From: Bacillota bacterium
GTDB lineage: Bacteria; Bacillota; Clostridia; Oscillospirales; Acutalibacteraceae
Direction: 5' to 3'
NCBI GenBank assembly: GCA_021771115.1
Contig: JAETPP010000003.1
Coordinates: 1-56,789 of the forward strand
DNA length: 56,789 bases
The position numbers and the translations under genes were made by a program. The notes under the pieces were generated by a model. It did no database searches. It was not told where the DNA came from and saw nothing but the letters and a program-made list of their open reading frames with translations. This document shows positions 35,421 through 43,621 of the stretch, piece after piece. Positions within the stretch are counted from its first letter, which is position 1. Each line of letters opens with the position of its first letter.

Positions 35421-36717
35421 AAAAGTACAAACTCTCGCCGCGGCGGTGCTTACCTTTCTGCTGCTGATCTATGTGGGCTATCAGGTGTATCTTTCCAATC
35501 ATAAGGGGATCGTCACGGAAACCGCCATGTACGGAACAGTTTCCGATACCCTGCAGGCCAGGGGCTTTGCCATTCGGGACGAAAGGGTCATTACCGATTC
35601 CTACAATGGGGTTTTGACCTATCGTGTGGCGGATGGCACCAGGGTATCCCAGGGCGGCGTGATCGCCGATATCTTTACCAGTGAAAACGATGCCGCGGCG
35701 CAGAATAAAATCGATCGGATCGACCGGGAGATCGCAAATTTACAGCTTCTTTCCAAGCCAGCTGATTTTTTTGCCGCCAATCCCTCCATGATCAGCACGC
35801 AGATCTATTCCGCGCTCGGCGGGATCTTTTCTGAAACGCGGAACAATAATTTTTCTGAGATCTCAGAGCTGAAGGAAAATTTGCAGACAGTACTAAACCG
35901 AAAGCAGTTGATTACCGGGGAAGAAAGCGCGGAGGATTATCAGCTGAGAATTCAGGAGCTGGAGGCGGAAAAGGATCAAATCTCCGCTTCTGCCGGGGAA
36001 GCCATCGACAGCATCCGGTCTCCGGGCGCGGGATATTTTATCAGCAGCACAGACGGCTTTGAAAATGTAGTGGATGTTTCAAAAATACGGGAAATTACTC
36101 CCAATACCGTGCGGGATCTGTTAGGAAGAGAGCAGGGAACAGGCCTGGGTTCCTCTGTGGGCAAGATATGCTCAGATTTCAGCTGGTACCTTGTCTGTGT
36201 GTTTTCCGACAGCGCTATGTGGCGGTTTGAAGATGTGGAAGAAGTATCTTTGGATATTCCTCTGGCCAGCACGGAAACGATCCCGGCAGTGGTGATCGCC
36301 AAAAACAGGGACAGTGAAACAGGGGACACCGCCGTGGTTTTTGAGTGCTCCTATATGGATTCCGATATTGCTTCCGTACGCAATGAAACCGTACAGGTCA
36401 ATGTTCACACCTATTCCGGCGTTTTGGTAAGCGAGCGGGCCCTGCGTTTTTCCGATGTGACCTATACAGAAATCGATGAAAATGGAAATTCGGTGGAAAA
36501 GGTCAAGGAAAATGTAAAAGGTGTGTATATCCAAAATGGACGCCAGCTGGAATTCGTTCAAATTTTCACGGATAAAACAGTGAACGGCTACGCGATTTGT
36601 AAAACAGAACTGAGTGAGGAAGAGAGAGAGGCTTTGGTAACAGAGTCCACCATTCAGCTTTATGACAATGTTGTAGTGGAGGGGACGGATTTATATGATG
36701 GAAAACCAGTACAGTGA
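35410..36717 (+). CDS. HlyD-like membrane-anchored protein of the division cluster
   Basis: 435 residues from a GTG start inside miaA, with AAAAAGGAGG upstream. One N-terminal membrane segment (about 8-29, LAAAVLTFLLLIYVGYQVYL) is followed by a barrel-sandwich/lipoyl-like half motif (YNGVLTYRVADGTRVSQGGVIADIF, about 63), a coiled-coil hairpin (about 95-195) and the return half (IRSPGAGYFISSTDGFE). This is the layout of HlyD-type periplasmic adaptors. No exporter ATPase or RND gene is adjacent; the neighbours are miaA and yggS-sepF. It may be an envelope or division factor in this lineage. Function is unproven. Confidence 0.7.
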   Translation: MNSKKVQTLAAAVLTFLLLIYVGYQVYLSNHKGIVTETAMYGTVSDTLQARGFAIRDERVITDSYNGVLTYRVADGTRVSQGGVIADIFTSENDAAAQNKIDRIDREIANLQLLSKPADFFAANPSMISTQIYSALGGIFSETRNNNFSEISELKENLQTVLNRKQLITGEESAEDYQLRIQELEAEKDQISASAGEAIDSIRSPGAGYFISSTDGFENVVDVSKIREITPNTVRDLLGREQGTGLGSSVGKICSDFSWYLVCVFSDSAMWRFEDVEEVSLDIPLASTETIPAVVIAKNRDSETGDTAVVFECSYMDSDIASVRNETVQVNVHTYSGVLVSERALRFSDVTYTEIDENGNSVEKVKENVKGVYIQNGRQLEFVQIFTDKTVNGYAICKTELSEEEREALVTESTIQLYDNVVVEGTDLYDGKPVQ

Positions 36718-37414
36718 CCGCTGCAGAGATTTTGACGAAAACTATAAGCTGGTAACGGAGAAACTTTGCAAGGCGGCGGAAAAGGCAGGCAGATCCCCTC
36801 AGGATATTACCCTTCTTGCCGCAACAAAAACCGTGCCCCCGGAAGTGATCCACTATGCGATAGAACAGGGGGTCACCTGTATCGGAGAAAACAGGGTGCA
36901 AGAATTTTTAGAGAAATATGAGGCGCTGTGCTCCACCTCCTGTGACCTGCAATTTATCGGCAGGCTGCAGACCAACAAGGTAAAGTATCTCCTGCACAAG
37001 GTCAGCTGCATCCAATCGGTAGACAGCTTCAAGCTGGCTTCTGAAATTTCCCGGCTGTGTCTCCGGGAGAATGCTCACATGGATGTGCTGGTGGAGGTAA
37101 ATATCGGAAGGGAAGAAAGTAAGGGCGGCATTTTGCCGGAGGCTCTGCCGGAATTTGTGGATCAGATCCGGGAATTGCCCGGTATCACGGTTCGGGGGCT
37201 GATGGCGATCCCGCCGGATTGTGGAGATCCGGCCCAACTTTTTCAGTATTTTTCTTCCATGAGACAATATTATGTTGACATAGCGGCCAAAAAATTGGAT
37301 AATGTATCTATGGATTGTCTGTCCATGGGAATGTCTTCGGATTTTCCGGCGGCGATCGAGTGCGGCGCAACGATGGTACGGGTCGGCTCGGCGCTGTTTG
37401 GAAAGAGGAAATGA
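36695..37414 (+). CDS. YggS-family PLP-binding protein (PLP homeostasis)
   Basis: 239 residues. An alanine-racemase-like TIM barrel without the racemase C-terminal domain. The PLP lysine is in LLAATKTVPPEVI (about 38), with IGENRVQEFLEKY (about 59), FIGRLQTNKVKYL (about 88) and LSMGMSSDFPAAIECGATMVRVGSALFG (about 208-235). YggS/YlmE proteins bind PLP and maintain B6 and amino-acid balance. YlmE lies beside sepF in Bacillus, exactly as here. The start overlaps the 3' end of the HlyD-like gene by 23 bp. Confidence 0.93.
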   Translation: MMENQYSDRCRDFDENYKLVTEKLCKAAEKAGRSPQDITLLAATKTVPPEVIHYAIEQGVTCIGENRVQEFLEKYEALCSTSCDLQFIGRLQTNKVKYLLHKVSCIQSVDSFKLASEISRLCLRENAHMDVLVEVNIGREESKGGILPEALPEFVDQIRELPGITVRGLMAIPPDCGDPAQLFQYFSSMRQYYVDIAAKKLDNVSMDCLSMGMSSDFPAAIECGATMVRVGSALFGKRK

Positions 37415-37450
37415 ACCATAGAATTCAGCGATAGGGATGGTGACAGAGAA

Positions 37451-37924
37451 ATGGCAAACCTTCGGGATAAATTTCAAAGGCTGATCAGGCCGCCGGATGA
37501 TGAGTACGAGGATTATTATGATGAGGAAGAGCAGGAAGAGGAGGACTACGGCGATTACGGCGAGCCCAGGCGTTCCTCTTATGCCGCTTTTTCCGCCCGT
37601 ACAGATCCCAGAGAAAATAAAGTGGTAAATTTCAGCGCGAAATCTCAGCTTCAGATGGTGGTGTTTAAGCCCACCTCCTTTGGCGAGGAGGCGCGTAATA
37701 TCGCCGATGAGCTGCTTAAGCGCCACACGGTGGTTCTGAACCTGGAAAAGGCCGATAAAGAGGCAGCAAGGCGCATTGTGGACTTTTTAAGCGGCGTGGC
37801 CTACGCCAATAACGGAAAGCTGAAGCCGATCGCGGCCAACATCGTGATCGTGACTCCCTATAACGTAGATGTGATGGGAGACGATGTTCTGGACGAGCTG
37901 GAGAGCAGCGGGATCTATTTTTAA
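37451..37924 (+). CDS. sepF: Cell division protein SepF
   Basis: 157 residues. It has a short amphipathic N-terminus (about 1-13, MANLRDKFQRLIR) that binds membrane, an acidic linker (DEYEDYYDEEEQEEEDYGDYGE), and the SepF domain (about 70-150, VVFKPTSFGEEARNIADELL, RRIVDFLSGVAYANNGKLKPIA). SepF polymerises into rings and anchors FtsZ at the septum. The order yggS-sepF-ylmH-divIVA is the conserved Gram-positive division block. Confidence 0.95.
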   Translation: MANLRDKFQRLIRPPDDEYEDYYDEEEQEEEDYGDYGEPRRSSYAAFSARTDPRENKVVNFSAKSQLQMVVFKPTSFGEEARNIADELLKRHTVVLNLEKADKEAARRIVDFLSGVAYANNGKLKPIAANIVIVTPYNVDVMGDDVLDELESSGIYF

Positions 37925-37927
37925 GCT

Positions 37928-38692
37928 ATGCAGAGAGAAGCAGAAGCTCTTTTGCTGGCAAAGCTGCGGGATGGCGTTTCTCTTTCGCAGAAAAGACCTT
38001 TCTTTTTAGGCTTTTTAGACGAAGCGGAGGCCGCCTCCTGCGAGGCCTTCTTAAAGAAAAGCCGGGAAATAAATTGGCTTTTTTGGGGCGGCTATGAAGA
38101 GGCGGAACGCAGGCTTTTAGGTCTGTTTCCCGATTATCTGGATTCGCAGGCGGAGGATTTTCCGCGGGCGGAATTATTTCCGCTTGTGCCGCTGACCTTT
38201 CTTTTTCGGAAATCAGATCCACTTTCTCACCGTGACTTTTTGGGCTCGTTTATGGCCCTGGGGATCGAGAGGGATGTGATTGGGGATATTCTTGTAGGGC
38301 AGGGGCGCTGTGTAGCCTTTATCCGCAGGGAAATGGAAGCTTATTTTCTCCAGAATTTAAAGAAAATAGGGCGCGTTGGCGTTCGGCTGGTTTCCGGCAT
38401 GGAAGGAGAGCTTCCCTATCAAAGAGAGTTTGAAACGCTTTCCGGCGTGGTGGCTTCTCCCAGGCTCGACTGCCTGGTGGCCTTTTTGTGCCGCACCAGC
38501 AGAGAAAAAGCAGCGGGGCTGATCACAGCCGGAATGGTAATGCGCAATCATAAAGAAGTACTTTCGGTTTCCGAGCAGCTGAAGGAAGGAGATTCCTTAT
38601 CGGTTCGGAAGCATGGAAAGTTTATCATAGATCGGTTAGGCCCCTTGACCGGCAAGGGGCGGCTGTCCGTACAGTGCAGGAAATATAAATAA
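37928..38692 (+). CDS. S4-domain RNA-binding protein YlmH
   Basis: 254 residues. The N-terminal half is the YlmH-specific domain (REINWLFWGGYEEAERRLLG near 43, PLSHRDFLGSFMALGIERDVIGDIL near 98), and the C-terminal half is an S4 RNA-binding domain (about 180-250, SSPRLDCLVAFLCRTSREKAAGLITAGMV, seen with LDCLVAFLC). YlmH is linked to division in pneumococci and to rescue of stalled ribosomes in Bacillus. It begins 3 bp after sepF. The stop precedes divIVA by 15 bp. Confidence 0.92.
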   Translation: MQREAEALLLAKLRDGVSLSQKRPFFLGFLDEAEAASCEAFLKKSREINWLFWGGYEEAERRLLGLFPDYLDSQAEDFPRAELFPLVPLTFLFRKSDPLSHRDFLGSFMALGIERDVIGDILVGQGRCVAFIRREMEAYFLQNLKKIGRVGVRLVSGMEGELPYQREFETLSGVVASPRLDCLVAFLCRTSREKAAGLITAGMVMRNHKEVLSVSEQLKEGDSLSVRKHGKFIIDRLGPLTGKGRLSVQCRKYK

Positions 38693-38707
38693 GGGGGATT
38701 CTTCCAA

Positions 38708-39733
38708 ATGTTGACCGTAAAAGAGATCAATGAGGTAAGCTTCGGAAAGGCCGGGTTTTCAGGGTATAAGCCGGAGGATGTGGATGACTTCATTGACGAG
38801 GTGGCCGCTTCCTTCCAGCAGCTGGAGGCGGAGAGAAACAATGCGCTGAAGCACGCACAGGAGCTCACCGTGCAAAATGCTGAGCTTTCTGCGAAAAATG
38901 CCGAGATCCAGGAAAAATTGGCTATTCTTGCAAAAAAAATCGAGACCTACCGCGAGGATGAGGACGGGATCAAGGACGTACTGCTCAGCGCGCAAAGGCT
39001 GGCAAAGGATTCTGTTCAGGAAGCCAAGGATAAGGCGGCAGTCATTCTGCAGGATGCACAGGACAGCGCCAGAAGGATCACGGAAAACGCAAAAGCCGAG
39101 GCGGAGAAGGCCACCAGGCAGTACATGGTTCAGACAGAGGAAAAGAAGGAAGAACTGGAGGAAATGAAACGGCAGGTTTCCGCTTTCCGCGCTTCTTTGC
39201 TGGAGATGTATAAAAAGCATTTGGAGTGCATCAACCACATCCCCAATTTCCGCCAAAAGGAAAAAACGGAGGAAGAAGAGGAAGCTCCCACGGCTTCAGA
39301 GGTGTATGCGGAGCCGGTGAAGGAAGAACCGGAGGCTGAACCTGCTCCCGCCGCAGAGCCGGAGGCTCCCCAGCCGGAAAAGGTGGTTCAGCTTCCCAAG
39401 GAAACGCCCCATGAGCCCAGGGAGGCAGCCCGGCGTCCGGCGCCTGCTGAACAGACGCCGCAGCGGAAGCCCCAGCCTGCGCAGGCTCCTGTGAGCCATC
39501 AGGAAGAACACAGCCGTCCCACCCTGCATGACCGGGTGGATTACACGGTGGATCAGCGGCTTTCCCCGGAGGAAGAGGAAGAATTTCTGGATGACGATCT
39601 TTCCGATGTGGGGATCGACCTGAAAACCTACAGCAGCATTCCGGAAACGCTGAAGCACGAAAAAGAAAGCCATTTCAGCAATCTGGAATTTGGCGATGAT
39701 GTGGACCTGGGAAAGAAAAAGCGTAAGAAATGA
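38708..39733 (+). CDS. divIVA: DivIVA-domain polarity/division protein
   Basis: 341 residues. The N-terminal DivIVA membrane-sensing motif is F-G-KAGFSGYKPEDVDDFIDEVA (about 11-32). A long coiled coil follows (about 33-175), then an acidic Pro/Glu/Ala-rich tail (VYAEPVKEEPEAEPAPAAEP region) and a final Glu-rich and Lys-rich end. DivIVA marks curved membrane at poles and septa and guides septum placement or growth. The extended disordered tail is longer than Bacillus DivIVA (164 residues), as in many Clostridia. RBS AAGGGGG is upstream. Confidence 0.93.
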   Translation: MLTVKEINEVSFGKAGFSGYKPEDVDDFIDEVAASFQQLEAERNNALKHAQELTVQNAELSAKNAEIQEKLAILAKKIETYREDEDGIKDVLLSAQRLAKDSVQEAKDKAAVILQDAQDSARRITENAKAEAEKATRQYMVQTEEKKEELEEMKRQVSAFRASLLEMYKKHLECINHIPNFRQKEKTEEEEEAPTASEVYAEPVKEEPEAEPAPAAEPEAPQPEKVVQLPKETPHEPREAARRPAPAEQTPQRKPQPAQAPVSHQEEHSRPTLHDRVDYTVDQRLSPEEEEEFLDDDLSDVGIDLKTYSSIPETLKHEKESHFSNLEFGDDVDLGKKKRKK

Positions 39734-39838
39734 TTTTGCGGGCGCAAATTCAGCAGGATTTGCGCCCTTTTTCATCGGATGTCTATGGGTATACTATAGG
39801 CGGCAAGGTCAAAATACAGGGAAAAGGATGGCTGCTTT

Positions 39839-40375
39839 TTGGAAGAAAGAAAACACGTTTCTCATTTTTTACGCGCCGCGGCACTACTGGGCGCCGCCGT
39901 GCTGCTGCTTGCGGTGGATATTGTCGCCAAACGCTGTGTGCTGCGGTATTTGAAGCCTACAGGGCCTATCACCTTGATCAATGGGCTTTTAGAGCTTTCC
40001 TATGTGGAAAATACCGGCGCGGCATTTGGACTTTTCAAAAACATGATGTGGCTGGTCGTCCTGATCACCGTGATCGCTGTAGCGGCTATTGTGGTGCTGC
40101 TGTTCCGTTATCAGAAGCATACTTTTTTCAGCTATGCGTCTTCCGCTTTGCTGATCGCGGGTGGGATAGGAAATCTTCTGGACCGGCTCCTTTATGGCTT
40201 TGTTGTGGATTATATCCATGTGCTCTTTTTTGATTATATCTTTAATTTTGCCGACTGCTGTGTCACAGTGGGTGCGGTGCTGTTTGTGATCCACGTGCTG
40301 CTGATCTCCCTGCGGGAAAAGCGAATGCAGGAGCAGGAGGAAACGAAGCCTTCCGCTTCGGATAATGCCGAATGA
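39839..40375 (+). CDS. lspA: Lipoprotein signal peptidase (signal peptidase II)
   Basis: 178 residues from a TTG start with AAAAGGAT upstream. Four transmembrane segments. The catalytic Asp pair lies in GGIGNLLDRLLYGFVVDYIHV (about 102-122) and FNFADCCVTVGAV (about 134-146), and ENTGAAFG (about 52) is the other conserved block. It removes signal peptides from lipoproteins after diacylglyceryl transfer. The C-terminal tail is hydrophilic. Its stop overlaps the rluD start (ATGA). An ATG 10 bp upstream is out of frame. Confidence 0.94.
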   Translation: MEERKHVSHFLRAAALLGAAVLLLAVDIVAKRCVLRYLKPTGPITLINGLLELSYVENTGAAFGLFKNMMWLVVLITVIAVAAIVVLLFRYQKHTFFSYASSALLIAGGIGNLLDRLLYGFVVDYIHVLFFDYIFNFADCCVTVGAVLFVIHVLLISLREKRMQEQEETKPSASDNAE

Positions 40376-41295
40376 GCGGCGAAACACTTCTCCTGACGGT
40401 AGAGGAAGCAGGACTACGACTGGATAAATGGCTGGCAGAGCAGCTGGATGGAATGACGCGCTCCTCCATCCAGAATTTGATCCAGGCCGGTTTGGTGACT
40501 TGCGGGGGAAAGCCGCTGGCAAAAAGCGCAAAGCTGTCTCCCGGAGATGAGGTCACAGTAACGCTTCCCAAGCTGACGCAGCCCGATATTGAGCCGGAGC
40601 AGATCCCGCTGGATATCGTATATGAGGATGAGGACCTGCTGGTAGTCAATAAGTCAAAAGGCATGGTGGTCCATCCCGCGCCGGGGAATCAGACAGGTAC
40701 TCTGGTGAATGCGCTTCTATCCCATTGTGGCGATTCCCTTTCCGGCATCAACGGCGTGGCAAGGCCCGGCATCGTCCACCGGATCGATAAAGACACCAGC
40801 GGCCTTTTGATCGTGGCAAAAAACGATTTTTCCCATGTTCGTTTGGCAAAGCAGATCCAGGCCCATACCTTTACCAGAGAATACAGCGCGGTGGTATACG
40901 GTATTGTAAAGCAGGAGCGGGGCATAGTGGATCAGCCCATAGGGCGCCACCCGGTGGAGCGAAAGAAAATGGCTGTTCTGCCGGATTCTCTCTCTGCCCG
41001 AAACGCAGTGACGCATTTTGAAGTGACAGATCGTTTTGAAGGCTTTACCCAGCTTCGGCTTCGCCTGGAAACGGGGAGGACCCATCAGATCCGGGTCCAC
41101 ATGGCTTCTTTAGGGCACCCTGTGGCCGGTGATCCCGTGTATGGTCCGAAAAAGGTGATCACAGCTCTGCACGGGCAATGTTTGCATGCGGGCCTGATCG
41201 GCTTTGTGCACCCCCGCAGCGGAGAATATTTGGAATTTGAAGCGCCTTTGCCCGACTATTTTACAGATTTTTTGCGGAAACTGCGTAAGCTGTAA
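40372..41295 (+). CDS. rluD: RluA/RluD-family 23S rRNA pseudouridine synthase
   Basis: 307 residues. An N-terminal S4 domain (about 10-70, GLRLDKWLAEQLDGMTRSSIQNLI) precedes the catalytic domain with GIVHRIDKDTSGLLIVAKND (about 131-150; Asp of HRxDxxTSG) and LETGRTHQIRVHMASLGHPVAGDPVYG (about 228). This is the RluD type, modifying large-subunit rRNA helix 69; the exact target is inferred. Pairing with lspA is conserved in Firmicutes. Confidence 0.93.
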   Translation: MSGETLLLTVEEAGLRLDKWLAEQLDGMTRSSIQNLIQAGLVTCGGKPLAKSAKLSPGDEVTVTLPKLTQPDIEPEQIPLDIVYEDEDLLVVNKSKGMVVHPAPGNQTGTLVNALLSHCGDSLSGINGVARPGIVHRIDKDTSGLLIVAKNDFSHVRLAKQIQAHTFTREYSAVVYGIVKQERGIVDQPIGRHPVERKKMAVLPDSLSARNAVTHFEVTDRFEGFTQLRLRLETGRTHQIRVHMASLGHPVAGDPVYGPKKVITALHGQCLHAGLIGFVHPRSGEYLEFEAPLPDYFTDFLRKLRKL

Positions 41296-41332
41296 AAAGG
41301 GGGATCAAAGCGCTTGGAAAAGAGGCCAGCTT

Positions 41333-41827
41333 ATGGCGGAGAAAAAAGAAAAGAAGCCGGAGAGACAGCGTGCCTATATTGGCCTGGCACTTCTTTTTGT
41401 TCTTTTTGTCGCGGCAGTTATGGCCTTGGTGAAATTTCGCCTGGTTCACCCCGTGAATCTCTATGTGGTCTCAGAGCCATCCTCCTCCGAAGCCGTTTCT
41501 TCTCTGCCGGAGGAAGTGCTGGCCGAGAATACAAAGGAAATTTTCAGAGAGGTATTGGGAATGGGGGAAAAGAAGCATGTACCCGCCGTTTCTTCCAGTC
41601 CGCAAAAGTCTGAAGGATCCGCTGCCGCAACAGAAAAAATCAATATCAATACCGCAAATGCGGCGGAGCTGGAAAAACTGCCCGGGATAGGCCCAACACT
41701 GGCGGAACGCATTATTCAGTACCGAGAGGAAGAAGGACCCTTTTCCACAATCGAAGATATCATGGCAGTAAAAGGGATCGGCGAAAAGAAATTTGAAAAG
41801 CTCCGGGAATATATTGTTGTATCGTAG
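41333..41827 (+). CDS. comEA: ComEA-like DNA-binding protein
   Basis: 164 residues from ATG 41333; the ORF-track start adds an upstream extension overlapping rluD. One N-terminal membrane segment (about 14-36, AYIGLALLFVLFVAAVMALV), a Ser/Glu-rich linker, then a C-terminal double helix-hairpin-helix (about 102-162, ININTANAAELEKLPGIGPT and FSTIEDIMAVKGIGEKKFEK). ComEA binds incoming DNA outside the membrane during competence. The ComEC channel is not in the window, so transformation ability is open. It is the last gene of the long run; a strong terminator follows. Confidence 0.88.
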   Translation: MAEKKEKKPERQRAYIGLALLFVLFVAAVMALVKFRLVHPVNLYVVSEPSSSEAVSSLPEEVLAENTKEIFREVLGMGEKKHVPAVSSSPQKSEGSAAATEKININTANAAELEKLPGIGPTLAERIIQYREEEGPFSTIEDIMAVKGIGEKKFEKLREYIVVS

Positions 41828-41829
41828 TA

Positions 41830-41865
41830 AAAATCCCTGCATGGAAAATTCCATGCAGGGATTTT
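41830..41865 (+). terminator. Terminator after comEA
   Basis: A perfect 16-bp stem AAAATCCCTGCATGGA / TCCATGCAGGGATTTT with a 4-nt loop, 3 bp past the stop. Confidence 0.92.
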
Positions 41866-41955
41866 CACAGATGCTAGATGCTGGATTCTGGATGCTGGAG
41901 AAGAGCAAAAGGCAATAAATGGGTACTTCTCTCCTGTCATCCTGTTTCCTTGTTT

Positions 41956-42157
41956 GTCATCCTGAGCGAAGCGAAGGATCTCGCCCTTTAATTGTTAGTC
42001 ATTTGTTGTTAGTCCGAGCAAAGACACCCTCTCCTGTCATTCTGAGTCCCCCTACCTGTCATCCTGAACGAAGTGAAGGATCTCGTCCTTTGACCTTTAT
42101 CCAGGGAAAAAGACCAAAGGACGAGATCCTTCGTCACTTCGTTCCTCAGGATGACAG
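41956..42157. repeat. MITE-like palindromic repeat (GTCATCCTGA...GAAGGATCTC family), first cluster
   Basis: A single copy of GTCATCCTGAGCGAAGCGAAGGATCTC lies at 41956-41982. A long inverted repeat follows: the left arm 42056-42092 (CTGTCATCCTGAACGAAGTG...) and right arm 42115-42157 (...TCAGGATGACAG) pair over about 37 bp, with small differences. The gap between these and comEA also has short GCTGGATTCTGGATGCTGG repeats. The interval 41866-42440 holds no gene. Confidence 0.8.
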
Positions 42158-42259
42158 CGTGGTAGGCAGTTCGATAAATTGGAATTTGGCTCATTAGTAA
42201 TTAGCTGTAAGTAGTTAGTCGTTAGAAAAGAGCGTAACAGAAAAGGGGCACACGCACCA

Positions 42260-42374
42260 CTGTCATTCTGAGACGAAGGCGAAGAATCTCGGCCATATCC
42301 CAGCCAGCGATTAAAAAGCCCTTCATGCGCTGGTTGCTGCTAATCGAGATTCTTCACTTTGTTCAGAATGACAG
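42260..42374. repeat. MITE-like palindromic repeat, second cluster
   Basis: CTGTCATTCTGAGACGAAGG... (42260-42292) pairs with ...TTCAGAATGACAG (42345-42374). The loop contains its own CCAGCG/CGCTGG stem. The core is the same CATxCTGA...GAAxGATCTC consensus as the first cluster, with the AATCTC variant. Confidence 0.8.
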
Positions 42375-42440
42375 GAAGCAAGGGCGGCTGGTGTGTCAAA
42401 CAATAATTTACTTCACAGAAAATCAGCAGCAGACAGCAAA

Positions 42441-43436
42441 TCACCCTCGGCGGCTTTTGCAGTAGCGTTCCAGCACAGAAGCCACCTCGGCTCTTGTCGC
42501 TTTTCCCCTGGGATCAAGAACGCCGTTCACCTTTCCGGAAAGAATTCCTGTTTCCACCGCCCAGCAGAGAGCTGACCTTGCGTATCTGCTGGCGCCGGCG
42601 CTGTCAGTAAACTTTTCCAGGCTTCCATTGGTTTCCGGGCTTCCCGCATAGCGGTACAGCATACTTACCAGCTGTTCCCTGGTGATAGAGTCATCCGGGC
42701 CGAAATGGGTTTCATCGTATCCGGCGACTATGCCTTGTTCCGCCGCCCAGGCAATGGCTTCGGAATAGTACTCCCTGGGGTCTATATCGGTAAAGGGTGC
42801 GGATGTACTGATTTCCGGCTTTCCTTCCAGGCGATATAGGATCGCAGCAATCATGCCTCTTGTAGTGGCTGTATCCGGTGAGAAGGTTGTTTCTCCGGTA
42901 CCAGCCATGAGACCCTGCTCATACGTGAATTTGACAGCGTTATAGTACCAGCTGCTTTCCGATACATCAGTAAAGGGCAGTTCTGTGATCGGCTGGGGTG
43001 GGTCCGGCGGCGTGGGAGTGGGCGGCATCGGTTCCTCCGGCTTTTCCACCTTCACCGTGCGGATGGCTTCGGTATGATTTCCCGCACCGTCTGTGGCGCT
43101 ATACTTCACTGTGTAGGTTCCAGCTGTTTCGGTATCTACCGCCGAGGCGTCGATTTCCAGCTTGCTTTCGATTTCTTCGTCCCGATTATCCGTGACTTCC
43201 ACACCCGGTTCTTCATATTCTTCTCCCAGCTTGAGGGAAAGGGGATTATCTCCCAGCAGGGTGATCACCGGTGGTTCTTTGTCGATCCAGTCCACCGCAG
43301 CGATCGCCGTCCCTTTGTTTCCCGCTTTATCCTCAAACTCAAAGGTGAAGCTGCCGTTTTCCGGGAAAGTATGGCTCAAACCACCTTCACTTGTCACCTT
43401 TGGGATAATTGTCAGGGGATAAGAAAGTACTTTCAA
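42441..43436 (-). pseudogene. 5'-truncated S-layer homology (SLH) surface protein
   Basis: 331 residues open from a TTG that has no ribosome site. The readable product begins inside an Ig-like domain (FPENGSFTFEFEDKAGNKGT), has a second DUF5011-type Ig domain (about 52-130, PPVITLLGDNPLSLKLGEEY), a Pro/Thr linker, and three C-terminal SLH repeats (about 155-330, FTDVSESSWYYNAVKFTYEQ, FTDIDPREYYSEAIAWAAEQG). SLH repeats bind the wall polymer. No signal peptide is present, and the first 15 residues do not resemble the domain they interrupt. The simplest reading is the 3' remnant of a large exported gene cut by rearrangement in a repeat island. Expression is doubtful. Confidence 0.75.
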
Positions 43437-43444
43437 AAGGAACG

Positions 43445-43480
43445 GGCAGGAAATAGTCGGTATTTCCTGCCTGCCTTTTT
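43445..43480. repeat. Hairpin upstream of the SLH fragment
   Basis: GGCAGGAAATA-GTCGG-TATTTCCTGCC is a perfect 11-bp inverted repeat followed by TGCCTTTTTG on the plus strand. It resembles a plus-strand terminator, but no plus-strand gene precedes it. Confidence 0.6.
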
Positions 43481-43485
43481 GTGTA

Positions 43486-43518
43486 CAGAAATGCGTCTCA
43501 TCGTGAGACGCATTTCTG
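43486..43518. repeat. Perfect 15-bp palindrome
   Basis: CAGAAATGCGTCTCA-TCG-TGAGACGCATTTCTG, perfect over 15 bp with a 3-nt loop. Neither side has a T-run, so it is not a standard terminator. It lies between the SLH fragment and the Gfo/Idh gene. Confidence 0.7.
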
Positions 43519-43621
43519 CTGGGGGATTACTTTTCTTCTGAATACAGAAAAATAAATTCCTCCTCTATTGTATCTTTGCCTTATGAGGGTCTATTAGCTC
43601 TTCAACCCCTACGCTGTGCTC

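Noticed and set aside
41866-42440. CRISPR array
   Set aside because: The repeats are palindromic, irregularly spaced and variable in length, with no uniform spacers or cas genes.
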